The notes under the pieces are model-generated. The model worked only from the letters and a program-made list of their open reading frames with translations. It was not told the origin of the DNA and did not search any database. Positions 42,850 to 54,865 of a stretch of 64,000 nucleotides of DNA are shown here, piece by piece. The translations under genes were made by a program, and so were the position numbers. Position 1 is the first letter of the stretch; each line of letters starts with the position of its first letter. Source of the stretch: Pyrenopolyporus hunteri (Eukaryota > Ascomycota > Sordariomycetes > Xylariales > Hypoxylaceae); the NCBI GenBank assembly GCA_902806595.1, contig CADCXC010000046.1, forward strand, positions 992,001 to 1,056,000, written 5' to 3'.

Positions 42850-44609
42850 TCAAGCAATCCACCTCCACCCCTTCTCCTTTCCTTCGGCCCACCGCACACC
42901 AAAGCAGCACATAGTCGCGCCCATCAGAAGTGCCCCATCCCAATACGCGATAGTAGCGTACGCTGCCGTCCCCTCCTCCGAACTTCTTAGCAGCTGTCCC
43001 CCAACAGGACTGCCAAACATAGTCCCCAAACCCCTCACAAAAAGCATAAACGCATTTACGGCGGCATACTGCCGTATTCCGAAGACTTCGGCGATGAGCG
43101 CCGGGAATAGTGCGTAGTACCCGCCAGCGGAAAAGCTATAGAATACGATGAAAGCCAACCAGAGCGAGAGGGAAGATGAGGTGGTAGCCAGGACGCTAGA
43201 AAGCCAGAAGGCGAAGACGCTGGTCGCGGCGAGGAGGAGCGTCAATACCAGTGTGTTCTGCCGGCCGAGGCGATCGCCGGCGTAGCCAGTCAGTACTCGG
43301 CATACAGCGTTGATGGCGTTGCTAGCGGCGAGGAGGGTGGCGCCTTTTGAGGCGGTAAGGCCGAGCACGACGGTGTAGGAGGGAATGAAGGAGAGAGGAA
43401 GTTGGGCGCCGGCCGCCTGAGGGAGTTTAAGGTGTTAGGTTGCTAAGTTTAAGGATGGGTGCAACTGATTAAGAGCCGGAATTAAGAGTAGCCGTCTTGG
43501 ACCCCTTGATACTACTGTTATATGAAAAAGGGGGAGGGGCTGAAGTGGTACTGGGTACTACTCACTTGGAGAAACGCAGCCATCACGGAGAAAATGAATG
43601 TTGGTCTCGAAGCTAAGGCGCGCGAGACGTGCGTATTCGGCCGTTCCAGTCTTTCTGCATTCGAAATGCCCTCAAACTGGCTCCGTGGCACCGCCCAGGC
43701 GATTGGTAACCCGGCGATCAAGTTGAAGATAGCATGAATCCGGAGAGTCCAACGGCCACCGACTGAGCTAAGAAGCGCGCGGATCACGGGCGAGAATACG
43801 AGACCGCCAGCGCCACCACCAGCTAGTATCTAAGAAGTGCCCCGAGGGAATTAGCAGGAGTGCTTTTGATTAATTTACGGCTGGTATCACATTGTTCAAG
43901 TAGTTTTAATGTAGATTCGGCGTAGTCATGGGACGACTTGACACCCTTCGGCATTCCATCTCAGGAGGAGGGACGAAACGGTAAGTAGGATACTTACGAA
44001 GCCCATGGCCGTAGCCCGGTGGCTGGTAAAATATTGAGGAGCAGGAGCCAGGAGTGGGAAGTACAGGAGTGACATCCCGAGGCCGACCAGAAATCCTTGA
44101 GTCAGTAAGAGTTGCCATATAGATCTGCTAAAGGATGCCAGAGTGAACCCGACGGACATCATGAACACTCCCGAAATGGTGATCGTTTTCGGGGTCAGCA
44201 AGCGCAGGACCCTGCGGCGCCAGAGCCGGGTTGAGGGCGTAGCGAGGGCCCACGTTCCGTGCTCGATACGCGCTATCACGGGGTTCACGAGGATACCGCC
44301 TGCCCAAGTCAGCCCGTAGCATAGCGTGCCTACGAAGGCGAGCAGCGCTATTGGCGGCGAGTCCTGTGAGGCCGGAGAGGGCACCAGGATGTCCTGGTCG
44401 GACGAGAGGTAATACTCCTGAAAGACACCAAAGCATTGGTTATACCCTATCGTGATGGCTATGGTGACGAAGGCGGATAAGAGCACCGTGGCTTGCTTCT
44501 TACGCGATACCGGTAGTAAGGCCGAGGCTGGAGTCGAGTTAGACTCGAATCCGACTGCGGATCTCGGCCGCCGAACGGAGAGTGGGATTGCTTGAGCCGG
44601 TGTTGCCAT
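42850..44609 (-). CDS. MFS transporter, monocarboxylate-transporter-like
   Basis: Major facilitator superfamily membrane carrier most like fungal monocarboxylate (SLC16-type) transporters; the substrate is not predictable. Exons 44609-43998, 43829-43566 and 43416-42850 join in frame (phase 0 at both introns) for 480 residues. A hydrophilic N-terminus precedes twelve predicted helices: for example KQATVLLSAFVTIAITIGYN and ALLAFVGTLCYGLTWAGGIL. The motif GGGAGGLVFSPVIRALLSSV and the loop GYAGDRLGRQNTLVLTLLLA, with the classical D-R-x-G-R element, are visible. Introns have GTAAGT and GTGAGT donors. It is next to the alpha/beta-hydrolase on the same strand with about 1 kb between them. Confidence 0.88.
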
Positions 44610-47417
44610 CGTCTACCTAACTAATCCGGAGGTGGATCGGTGGAGGAGGCGATAATTTCTATGGAAGTAAGTTTCCGGTTACATTCTATCGATCACGATG
44701 GTCCAGGTGAGCCACACACTAGTGGGAAGTGATGGTTGTTCGATCACATCCATGTTCTCCCAATGGGGGTAGGGTAGGATCACAGAAGTGTATCGTGCCC
44801 CCTCACTGCTCCGGATGCCAAGAACAAACCCTACCAGAATTCGGATTTAATGCAAAGCACTGTCATCTGCTCGTGAAAATTGACGGAACGAGTAACCTCA
44901 GTTAATACATATCTCCTACTAAGAGGTGGAGGTGTGCCATTGGCACGTTGATTTGTAATGAGGGATTCAACTTCTTTGTAATAGGACTTGAATCACTTGC
45001 CAGCGCGTCAACCTACGTTATGCTAAAGTAGGCACATGCATGGGTGCATAAGTCCTAAAGGACTCAGATGGAAGTTGGTTGTTGCTCCTTTGGTATATTC
45101 TATAATATCGGCTCGGCTCCTCTTCAGCTGAACCATACTTTGAAGGTTCGTGGTGCTAGAGGGGTCGGTAAGCCTCCGATTAACCCCTACTTGGCACGTG
45201 GCACGTAGATTTAGCTTCAGTACTCGTGGAGGATCCGAGCAGGTACTAGGAGTTGGGATGGAGGAGTCGCGGTTCGTTGGGCGAGTATAGAACTCTCCGA
45301 GACAACGGCTGTGGGTGCTTAAAAGATACGTAGGTAGATGCTTGATATACGGCTCGCTCGGGCCATAAAGAGGGTTGTTAATACATATATTAGGATGCTA
45401 GTTGGCTATTAACATCTCATCTCCTTGGTTTCGGAAGCTTCCTTAGGCGTGTATGTAGTATCAGGCAAACTCCTCGCAGGAATATACACACTTACACCGA
45501 GTGTCAAGACTTGTGTGGACTATTAGGTAGGTAATTAACCCTCGGCTCTAATCTAACTAGTGTAATATACGTTGGCTAGTCGGCTTTTGTACCTATAATC
45601 GTCCGGCGTTAGAGTTGTCGGTGTGTTAATAGGAGCCGGGGAGGGAAGCATCCCTGATATACGGGCGGATCATGGATGACAAGAACTATTTTAGCATCGG
45701 TTATGCATCCGCGCGCTCTCGGACACGGCGTATTAATCGAGGAAAGGGAACGGCTGGTAGCTAAGGATTAACTCCCGACTAATAGATATCAATAAGGCTT
45801 CAAAGATTATCGTAAAGAGTAAGGACTTCACGCGGGTTTAAAGATGTTTAAAAGTACTTATCCCTAAGGAATGCGAAACGCAATGTTCAGTATTTCGTAC
45901 CAACCCTTTCATTCCCACTTGATTTCTTGATTTACACGCAATTCGGCGACGGTGGGGAAAGGAAAAGATCGGCGTGTTTAAACGGAGCCGCGACTTGAGA
46001 CGATATAGGCAACCAATCCCTATTTTTATTGGATGCCGTCATTCTTATATATTCTCGATTGCGAGCGATGTCGATTCAATGCATACAATATAGTATGAAC
46101 CTTAGGAAAAGCCCCTGCTTACATACCTACCTAGGTAGGTATGTATGTATGTACGTATGTAGTAAGGAGATTTGGCACCCCTATAATTCCCAATGTAAAG
46201 ATTACTTACAGCTTGGAGGATTCGACTTCGCGACTTCGGTACCCGTTACCAGACTATGGGTACGAACCATACGACCTAAACCCGCTTTTGGATCCTCATC
46301 CCACTCGAAGACGTTGACCTGGTTGGCTTGTACGGCAAAAGCCGTAGCATACATTACGTAGGTAGTGTAGTTGTTGAACCCGGTCCAACCCTCTCCCCCC
46401 ATCGCATTCTAAGCACGAATGCCGAACCACCTTCATGGCTTGCGCAGGAGTAGCTATTCGATGTCTCCAAAACAAGGTGGTTTCGAAAGTACCTACCTAA
46501 CTAGAAGTCCGCTATCATAATCATATCAATACGTTTCCATTCCTCTGCGTATGAGGGGGAATGTTTTGGCTAGATGTGTACCTTGTTAGAAAAGTACGTG
46601 GAATAGGGTCGGTTTGACCCCCGGTATGAGGTAAGGCGGTGAAGCTTCTAAGCGCAACTCCAGATAGCGCCATAACCTGGTCAACCTAGGGTTGTCCCTG
46701 TCGGCGCCGGTTGATGAAGAAGTTTGGTAAGCTAATTTGATTCAACGTATACCTACACAGGTAGGCAAGGTACCGTAGGTATGTAGGTATGTCCTACTAC
46801 GTATGTCACTGTTCACCTGGCCTCGAAAATCGAGATAATTCGTTAGGTCTGTTGTGGTCTTGGGGTAGCATGTCGTGGTTTCATGGACAGCGTGTCAGAC
46901 ATGGTAATAGGCACGCTTCGGAGCACCAGAAACAGGCATGTAGGTGCATGCGTAGATATGTATGTACGTACAAGACGTTTCCCATTGGATTCAAATAATG
47001 GTTCGCGAATTGGATTCGGACGGGGGCTTGTTATCGATTTCCCAAGACGCGGCATATATGTACACCCTTAGATCCACCATGCAAGCTTCTTCGTAGTTCG
47101 GGAGGGTCAGCAATATCGTTTTTGGTATAGAGTGCGAATATTTACCTTAATCGGCCATGAAGCAGCCAACGCTACCCGGTTATTACGGAGAATGCGACTT
47201 AGGGAGGGCCTGGGCGTCTTTCGGGATGTGCCTGGTCTGGTCTTATGAATCTTGTATCTATCCGGAATAACTTAGGTGTGCTGGTAATGCTCCCGCCTTA
47301 CGCATATTGATGGAAGCAATCCTATAAGAGAACGCCGGTCTGGCCGATTGTCGACAGGAAACTTGAGAGGTTAACTACCCTCTCCCAACCAATATTATCA
47401 TCATTACCGTAGGCGCG
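44610..47417. other. Long gene-free region with TAGG arrays
   Basis: About 2.8 kb between the divergent MFS and SDR genes. No supported gene: a minus-strand frame near 46202-46402 and a plus frame at 46029-46361 overlap each other. Contains the arrays at 46120-46163 and about 46750-46792. Confidence 0.5.
46120..46163. repeat. TAGG/CCTA inverted array running into ATGT repeats
   Basis: ACATACCTACCTAGGTAGGT then ATGTATGTATGTACGTATGT. The first half is a palindrome around CCTAGG. Confidence 0.85.
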
Positions 47418-48305
47418 ATGGCCCCAACTATTGTCCTGATCAGTGGCGCGAATCGAGGCCTGGGTAAAGGTTTCCTCGAACGTTACCTCGCCAGGCCGAA
47501 CCATATCGTCATTGCTGCGAACCGCAACCCAGAGCACCCTACCTCCAAGGCTCTGGCCGAATTACCCACCGGCCCTGGCAGTCGTCTCATTGTTGTTAAA
47601 CTCGACGCTACGGTCGAGTCTGACGCCGCCAAAGCCGTCATACAGTTGTTTGCCCAGGGCATCGACCACCTGGACATTGTCATCGCCAACGCCGGCGTCT
47701 GTTACGCTTTCCCAAAGGTCGCAGATATCACGACGGACGAACTGCAAGGGCATTTGATCCCGGACCTCTACGGCGTGATCTGGTTATACCAAGCTACAGC
47801 TCCACTCCTCCGAAAGGGCACGAACGCTAAGTGGGTAACTTTGGGCTCGGTAGCCGGGAAGATCATGGTCAGTACTACCCTTCCTTCGCTGGATGATCTA
47901 TCACATACTATTGAATCGACGAGCCTTGGCTAACACGCTCATCCTTTAGTGAGAGGATATTCTTCTGACCCTCCCGTCCCTTATTGCTGATATATTTCTA
48001 GTGACCAACCTGACCTACCTCATTGTGCCTATGGAACGGCCAAGGTCGCTGTGAACTGGATAACCAAGCGGATCAACGGAGAGGAGGAGAAGATCGCCTC
48101 CTTCGTAATTCATCCCGGTTTGGCCGACACCGACATGGCGCAGGTCGCTATCAAAGGTTTCGCGAATTACGGAGACAAGATCCCGGTAAAGCTCATGTCG
48201 CTTGACGAATCATGCGACGGGATGGTGAAAGTGATTGACGAAGCCACCAAGGAAACCCACGGAGGGCGGTTCTGGTCCTATGCCGGCGCGGAGGAGTCGT
48301 GGTAG
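47418..48305 (+). CDS. Short-chain dehydrogenase/reductase, exon junction out of frame
   Basis: Classical SDR of the sniffer-like/carbonyl-reductase type, NAD(P)H-dependent. The first part (47418-47867) shows VLISGANRGLGKGFLERYLA, the Rossmann TGxxxGxG-type loop, then IANAGV and the catalytic Ser in WVTLGSVAGKIM. The last part (from 48003) shows the catalytic YxxxK in DQPDLPHCAYGTAKVAVNWI, then SFVIHPGLADTDMA and a stop at 48303-48305. Between them a GTCAGT donor (47868) and acceptors at 47949 (after a CTAAC branch) and 48001 are present, but neither keeps both parts in one frame: the join is off by one base. Either the gene has a one-base frameshift (a young pseudogene or sequence error) or splicing is unusual. 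Confidence 0.75.
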
Positions 48306-50017
48306 CTGCAGCCCGTCCAAGACGCGGAGGGAGGGACGTAGGACCCTGTACCCGTCCGCCGTTGGCACAAGCTGTAAGCTGGATCCGTCGGAGCAACGTC
48401 TCAACGAATGCATGTAGTACCTACCTACCTACGATACCCACGATAGAGGGGGGAAGAGGTCAACTGATATCTTGCGACGAAAAGAGTCGTACTGCCCCGA
48501 CGGCCCCCAAAGAATAAAGCAGCTAGTTAAAGCAATACTTGGCCATCTATGACGATTATCTACGAGATCTTGTTGTGGGAAGACCCGAGATTCGCGCTCG
48601 GTTCTACGGGAACGTAGGGTGTCACATGACGATAGAGTATAAAGACATCGCCCATCGCAAGGAAAAATAATGATGCCCTTATCATTCCTTCTTTTCCATT
48701 TTTTTTAATATCATAATTCCTTCCAAACCTTATAAGAATATTCCTTTTTTTGGTAGGTAGTTTTTGGGTCTGAGGAATGGGAGTTCTTCTTAGGGTAGAG
48801 GGTTATAAAGGTACGGATCGCCAGATCCTTATGATAGAATTTGAAAATTCGAAAGGTACGAAAAAACGGTTCGCCTATTTATTCGTGTGCGTATGCGGTT
48901 GGAGTAGGTAGAAGAGGTAAGGTATCGGAAAAAAGATCTTATATCGAGGTACGAGTTGATCCATCGATCGATAATACAGGTTAGTTATCGAGTAAAGATA
49001 CAAAAAAAGAAAAGTGTGAAAAAAAATAATAATAATAATCATTAACCTATATTAGGCGGACGAAATGCTACCAATTATAACAACAATCAATAGATCGATC
49101 AATTATAAAAATGTGTTGTAGAAGGTAAGGTAAGTTATATACCAAGGTATCTATAAGGAGAGTATTTATATTCTATCGTTATGTGACATAGGGGGTAGGG
49201 GACGGAGATAGCCTAGTTCGTCTGAATAGGTAGTTTACGTACCTAGTAAGGGAGTCGGATATGCTACGTATTTACAAGGATGTAAAATATGTAGCTTGAA
49301 TCCGTCTGGTCAACTAAATGATTGGCCACCTGCATTGCAATAGGCTTATCCGATGTGTGGTGTTTGTTGGTGTCGGTGTCGATGATGTGCAGCGCGGGAT
49401 CGCTACGACGGTAGGTAGGAAAATTTTGTTTGGCGACATTGTTTGTGAAGTCCCAAGGTCGCATACTACCTAAGGTAGGTATTTATCATCTATTCATCAC
49501 CTATGTAGGTAGGTATCTATAGGTATATTATTATACTTATACGGACGTGAAGAGATCTCTATATGTCAACCTTCCTCTCTTACTATATACCTAGGTACCT
49601 ATGTACAGGTTGATTATGCGCGGGGCAACACTGACTACATGTAGTACATAGAATACCTAGGTAGGTATGTACTCGATCCGCGGGCAGCTAGGTACCATGC
49701 ATGTAGCCGTGATGCTACAATACCTCGGTATTTACTTGGGAGTTAGGTGTCTAGGCACCTAGCCACATCCATACACGCAGGTACCCAAGCAGGCCGAGGT
49801 ACATGCTCCTATCTTAGTCGCATGTAGTGCATCATATGTAATCTGTACGTATCCACCAATATCGATAAGGCGATAAGACGATAAGATTTTTCTGTATCGA
49901 TAAGCGCCGAAGATCAAGGAATTCTTCGTACATGGTAAATTTTGAAATGCCTCCAATTCCCACGCCCATCAGTTCGGCGCAACTAGAAACCTAGCGGGCT
50001 CGACCTGGTTTCCCAAG
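48306..50017. other. Intergenic, AT-rich with several TAGG arrays
   Basis: No supported gene. From 48690 to 49150 the DNA is strongly A/T-rich with poly-A and AAT runs. Arrays of TAGG/CCTA occur at 48417-48431, 49465-49528, 49588-49607 and 49651-49671. The frame at 49264-49464 (minus) has no recognised domain. Confidence 0.5.
49465..49671. repeat. Cluster of TAGG/CCTA palindromic arrays
   Basis: Four separate short arrays within about 200 nt, for example ACTACCTAAGGTAGGTA, TATGTAGGTAGGTATCTA, TACCTAGGTACCTATG and ATACCTAGGTAGGTATG. Confidence 0.75.
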
Positions 50018-51853
50018 ATGCCCCCCCTTCTCCCTGCGCCTATATGCCCGTCGTGCCTATTCGCAGCAATTGGTAGGAAAGCATTCCAATCCACCTATCG
50101 ACCATGGGTGGTCCACCGACTCCTCTCTACTCGAGAGAGAGTCAGCCCCTCGAGAATGGTCCTGTCCGACCGCGTCGCACGCTCTCCAGGACAAGGGTCG
50201 CGACCCCGCGATACCTACAATCCCCAGCGGAGATTCGAAGGCCCGTTTGGCGGTATGAACCAGACCTCCGCCGGCATACGAGAACCCAGATCGAGAGCGA
50301 CGTCCCGAAGCAACGACGGTAGAGCTGGCGGAGAAAGGAGGGGGGAGAAGAATAACCAGCGGCGGATCAAAGCTATGAAAATGCAAGGCTCTCTAGCAAC
50401 AATATCATACGGCCACAGGACCAGGACGAAAGCGAGGATAGCCGAGGTCGAGTCGTTTGACGATTTCGATCTTTTACCCTCCATCAAGGAGGCCATACAG
50501 GAAGACGCGCTGAAAGGCATGGTCAACATAAGGCCCACCCCTATCCAGCGCCTGGCGATCCCGGCGTTGCTAGGCCAGGATACCGGTCGGCGTTTTCCCC
50601 GGGCGAAAGAAGGTAACGGGAGACAAGAGTTTCTACTAGCAGCCGAGACCGGCTCGGGCAAGACTCTCGCTTACGTTCTGCCCGCAATCGATGCTATGAA
50701 GAAGGCCGAGGCGGCGGATCCCGCCATAGCGGCTTACCGCGATTATTTCGCCGTACAGATGGAGGCGATGAAGAAGCCAAAGTACACCGGCCCCCGGGAG
50801 TTGGATCCTCATCCCACCACGGCGCGGCCCCGGGTCATAATTCTGGTGCCGACGGCCGAGTTAGTCGACCAGGTGGGCGGTGTCGTGAAGTCTCTGTCGC
50901 ATTTAGCCAAGTACAAGACCAGCCTCTTCTCCGCCAACGTTTCGGCCAAGGTCATCAACGCGGACATGTACTCGCCTAGGGGCATCGACGCCGTCGTATC
51001 GACGCCTCATCTGCTGGCGTCCATGGCGGAATCCGATCCCAACATTCTATCTAGGGTCAGCCACCTTGTCGTTGATGAGGCCGATTCCCTTTTCGACCGT
51101 AGTTTCGCGCCTGTGACAACGGCCATTTTAGATCGTGCCCTACCGTCGATGAAGCAGCTAATCCTGTGTTCCGCTACTATTCCCAAGAGGCTTGATAATT
51201 ACCTGGCTTCCGAATTCCCGGATTTGATCCGCATCACCACACCGAATCTGCACGCTATTCCCCGTCGTGTACAGCTGGGCGTTATCGACGTATCTAAGGA
51301 ACCTTACCGAAACAACAAGGACGTTGCTTGTGCAGACGCCATCTGGTCTATCGGCAAAGACGCTTCCCAGAATGAGAGCTCTACCCCTGACGAGGTGGAC
51401 GTAAAACGCATCATGGTGTTTGTAAACGAGCGCGAGAAGACCCAAGAGGTTGCGGAGTTTCTCGTCAGCAAAGGGATCGACGCAATCGCGCTCCACCGAG
51501 ACACCCCGGAACAGCGGCAATCGGAGATGTTAGGGACGTTTACCACCGCCGAACCGATGAAGACCACACTTCATGCTGCCATACCGCCCCCGGGCAAGGG
51601 ACGGCGGACTTTGCCCAACACCAAGGTCATAGTGGCCACAGATCTGGCATCGAGAGGAATCGATACGTTAGCCGTGCGACATGTGATATTGTACGACGTG
51701 CCGCACAGCACTATCGACTTCATACACCGTCTGGGTCGTGCGGGTCGTATGGGCAGGAGAGGAAGAGGGATTGTGTTGGTTGGCAAGGACGATAGGCGGG
51801 ATATCGTGGCCGAGGTAAGAGAAAGCATGTACATGGGCCAGGCACTTATATAA
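50018..51853 (+). CDS. mrh4: Mrh4-type mitochondrial DEAD-box RNA helicase
   Basis: DEAD-box ATPase; in yeast Mrh4 works in late assembly of the mitochondrial large ribosomal subunit. Single exon of 611 residues, ATG at 50018. The first ~45 residues are basic with few acids (FAAIGRKAFQSTYRPWVVHR), consistent with a mitochondrial presequence. The Q motif is RPTPIQ (172-177), motif I AAETGSGKT (208-216), motif II DEAD (353-356) and motif III SAT (385-387). The C-terminal helicase lobe has VIVATDLASRGIDTLAVRHV and motif VI HRLGRAGRMGRRGRG. A charged linker (GGERRGEKNNQRRIKAMKMQ) precedes the core. Length and order match fungal Mrh4. Firm call; location inferred. Confidence 0.94.
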   Translation: MPPLLPAPICPSCLFAAIGRKAFQSTYRPWVVHRLLSTRERVSPSRMVLSDRVARSPGQGSRPRDTYNPQRRFEGPFGGMNQTSAGIREPRSRATSRSNDGRAGGERRGEKNNQRRIKAMKMQGSLATISYGHRTRTKARIAEVESFDDFDLLPSIKEAIQEDALKGMVNIRPTPIQRLAIPALLGQDTGRRFPRAKEGNGRQEFLLAAETGSGKTLAYVLPAIDAMKKAEAADPAIAAYRDYFAVQMEAMKKPKYTGPRELDPHPTTARPRVIILVPTAELVDQVGGVVKSLSHLAKYKTSLFSANVSAKVINADMYSPRGIDAVVSTPHLLASMAESDPNILSRVSHLVVDEADSLFDRSFAPVTTAILDRALPSMKQLILCSATIPKRLDNYLASEFPDLIRITTPNLHAIPRRVQLGVIDVSKEPYRNNKDVACADAIWSIGKDASQNESSTPDEVDVKRIMVFVNEREKTQEVAEFLVSKGIDAIALHRDTPEQRQSEMLGTFTTAEPMKTTLHAAIPPPGKGRRTLPNTKVIVATDLASRGIDTLAVRHVILYDVPHSTIDFIHRLGRAGRMGRRGRGIVLVGKDDRRDIVAEVRESMYMGQALI

Positions 51854-54648
51854 GACGGATATCCTGTATAAAATAAGATAAAATAAAATGTATAATTACC
51901 TACCTAGGTATTTACCCACGCCTTATGTACGCAGGTCAGGTAGGTAGATATCCACGTGTACCAAAAAGTATGCGCACCGCCGACTGCATAAATTCGAAAG
52001 CCTTTAAAAACGATCCCCTCTACCAGCTTTCAGATGCAGCAGATATAACTTGCTGTGAAAATATGCCCCTAGAAATGCTCCTCTAAGGGGTAGCTTGCCT
52101 ATCTGGATTGTAGAGATGAACGCCGGCTAAGTTACGCAGAACGGTTACAAGGCCTTGACGAAAACCTTGCTAAGAAGGAGTCAACAAAGCAACAGATATG
52201 CTTACATTGCCATTTCCTCTTCTTAACTATACGCCATATAAACGAGGAGAGGAAAGCCCGGAAGGGATGCAGTTCTATCTCTAACCGCAAGATGTAGGGT
52301 CACGACACTTCTCGGCCGGTCCCAGTTTAATTAAACTGATACGGGTTGGTCAACGCGGGTTTACGGGTATGACGACGAGGGCAAATAATCAAGACTGGTT
52401 CCAATATTCAATTCTGAAAAACAGGGAGCCGTGTTCAGTTGCTACCCTAGGTGTCTTGTCTTGGACCCCTATAATACTAGCTACGTAGGTACCTATGTTA
52501 TCTTAAACTTCACATCGGAGGCTGTAGATCGTCGTTCGAATGCATGTAGTTTTTGAAGAAATATTTTAACTTTGCTTGTCCTTTATAGCTGACTCTTCGT
52601 AAATCTCTATCGTATCCATATATGCCATAACTGCCCGCCTACCTACTAACTTATAAGCCAACTTATGTAGGTGTGTTAGATGGAAGGGGATAGGTACTCC
52701 AAGAGTCTAGTGTAAGCCAAGGACGGGCGGCACGGAACATATACCGTCTTGGTGTGTTGAGAGCCAATAAGGGTCCAAACCACTGCCCCCAGATCCCCAC
52801 CGTCGCTACCTAGTTACTCCAAATTAGGATGACGATCAAAAACTACAGCGTTGCCCAAGATCTACCTATGGCCATATCTTACCTATCCAGACCAGCGGAT
52901 TCGGAGTCTCGTAGGAGCCACGCTTCTCGTTATTAGTCTTGAACGTCTCGGGGTCTACCTAACCAAGTAATTCAAGTATTGGAGATGTATATGCGCCTGC
53001 ACTTGTTAGGTTCGAGGATCGTCATCTAAGCTCTTGTTTTTTGGAGGGGGAAATAAAAGCGGCTCGGAGTTGGAAGAAAACGGCGGCCACCATTTCCACC
53101 ATTTCCAGCCACGTCACGATAAATCTTGTAATTTCCACGAAGGCAACAGACTGTTCGCATAAAGAAAGAAAAAAAAAAAAAAAAAACGCGCAGACAATCA
53201 CCGAAGTTCCACTTGCTAGCGGAAGACAATGGCTAATTGGTCAAGTTTCAGCATCGTCTATTGAATGCTAGTTCTAAAATGCCTCGGAGTTCAGACAATG
53301 AATACAGGTAGGCATGAAGGGCGCTAACCACCTAGGTAGCTACCAATTGCCGGGGGTGCCTGTTAAAGCTTGACTCCTCGATCGATAGTGCGACTACATG
53401 TAACCGAGGTGCCCATCTCAACTCTCCTGGCCCGTCCTCGTGTAGCAATTCGTATATGTTCTGCCAAGCAGGAGATACCGTGATTTTCGCAGGGAAAAGG
53501 CGTTCAGCGATCAAGTAGCACTGATCTTTGCTATGTACTACCTTAGCCCTCTGCGTGATCGGTCGGCGCAGACTTGATTACCGCGAATCACCGCTGGCCC
53601 TGGCGTAGATCCCGGTAATTCTTGACCCTTTTAACCAGGCTCTTCTTTCTCTTATGGGAAACGCCTCTAGGAACTCGTTTCAAGCTTTACGGTGAAACTG
53701 ATCTACATTAATAAATCGAAAGCCTCTTTATGACCGTCGATTTGGATGACGAAAGCAGATCGGGCGCGATGCTGAATTTTATCCTGACACTTGAGAACGG
53801 CAGATATCGTAGGTCCAGTATCGCTACGGGCTGCGTCGGCGCTGCGACTTAATTTCCGAGTCCATGATGTAGCCCGCTTGGTTATGGCTATCCCTCCGAG
53901 ATATGTTGCCGTAGCGCTTTAACATAGTCATAGTAAATCTAGGGATTTATTTCAGTGATGATTGATACCCACATACTCAGGGTTTTATTAATACTAGGCT
54001 GAGGCGAACACAATGCCGAAACTAGAGGGTCGTGCCCAAATGAGGATGGAAAGGGATGAGACTAGCATTTTACACGGCGACTTGCTTTACTCAACCAATA
54101 GCAGAATATTCCGGCACTAATGGAGCTCACTCGCCTATGGAAATCCCCATAGGATTGTTGGTAAAAGTCGATTAACAGCGGTCCCAAGACGCCTAAGGTC
54201 TGGGGAATCTTGACGAGTTGACCAGGGACTTCACATTTTCGACAGGCTTGGTGAATGTTCGTGTCAAGTCAAAGCCCGACCCCCTGTCAATTTGGAATCA
54301 ACGGTCCAATAGGAACCTGGAGTGAGAGCTTCTAGCTTCGCTCTCCAAATTCTAGGTGTCCCACTCTGCCTCAAGTCTCGCTGAAACGTCGCGAAATCCT
54401 GCCGCGACCTCTTTTGCGGGCTCAGGACCAACTGCTGCTAAGGGAACTCTTCGCCGTTAGGGTGAAGAGGGAAACCTTCAGCACCTGGGCGTAGTGCGAC
54501 AACGCTTCGGTTTTGCACCCTGTCTCTGACGAAATGGAAGGCGCTTGGAGCTTCAACGCTTCAAAGTAGGCCGGATCTGCTGGGGTCATGATTCTCTCTA
54601 GGTAACATCGTAGGCCAGCGTGTAATAGCGCCGTCGGTCGTAGAGATG
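51854..54648. other. Long gene-free region upstream of the secreted-protein gene
   Basis: About 2.8 kb. Contains a CCTACCTAGGTA array (about 51897-51948), an A tract (about 53165-53186) and no supported gene on either strand. Confidence 0.5.
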
Positions 54649-54656
54649 TATAAGTA
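54649..54656 (+). promoter_or_regulatory. TATA-like box of the secreted-protein gene
   Basis: TATAAGTA, 217 nt before the ATG at 54866 and followed by a pyrimidine-rich leader (54720-54865), a common layout for highly expressed secreted proteins. Confidence 0.5.
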
Positions 54657-54865
54657 GTCTAGCAACCCGCGATGATTCAACGATTTCTGTTCTTCATCCT
54701 ATGATCAACCATTAAAAACCCTCGTCTCATTTTTCTTCATTCCATAACTTTACTCTTCGCGTTCTTGGTGGCTGGACCTCCGTTTTAGCAACATTTTTTT
54801 TCTATCGATCCAGTGGACGTCTACCGCTCTTTCAAGCCATCCATTACTACATTCACCCAGTCAAA

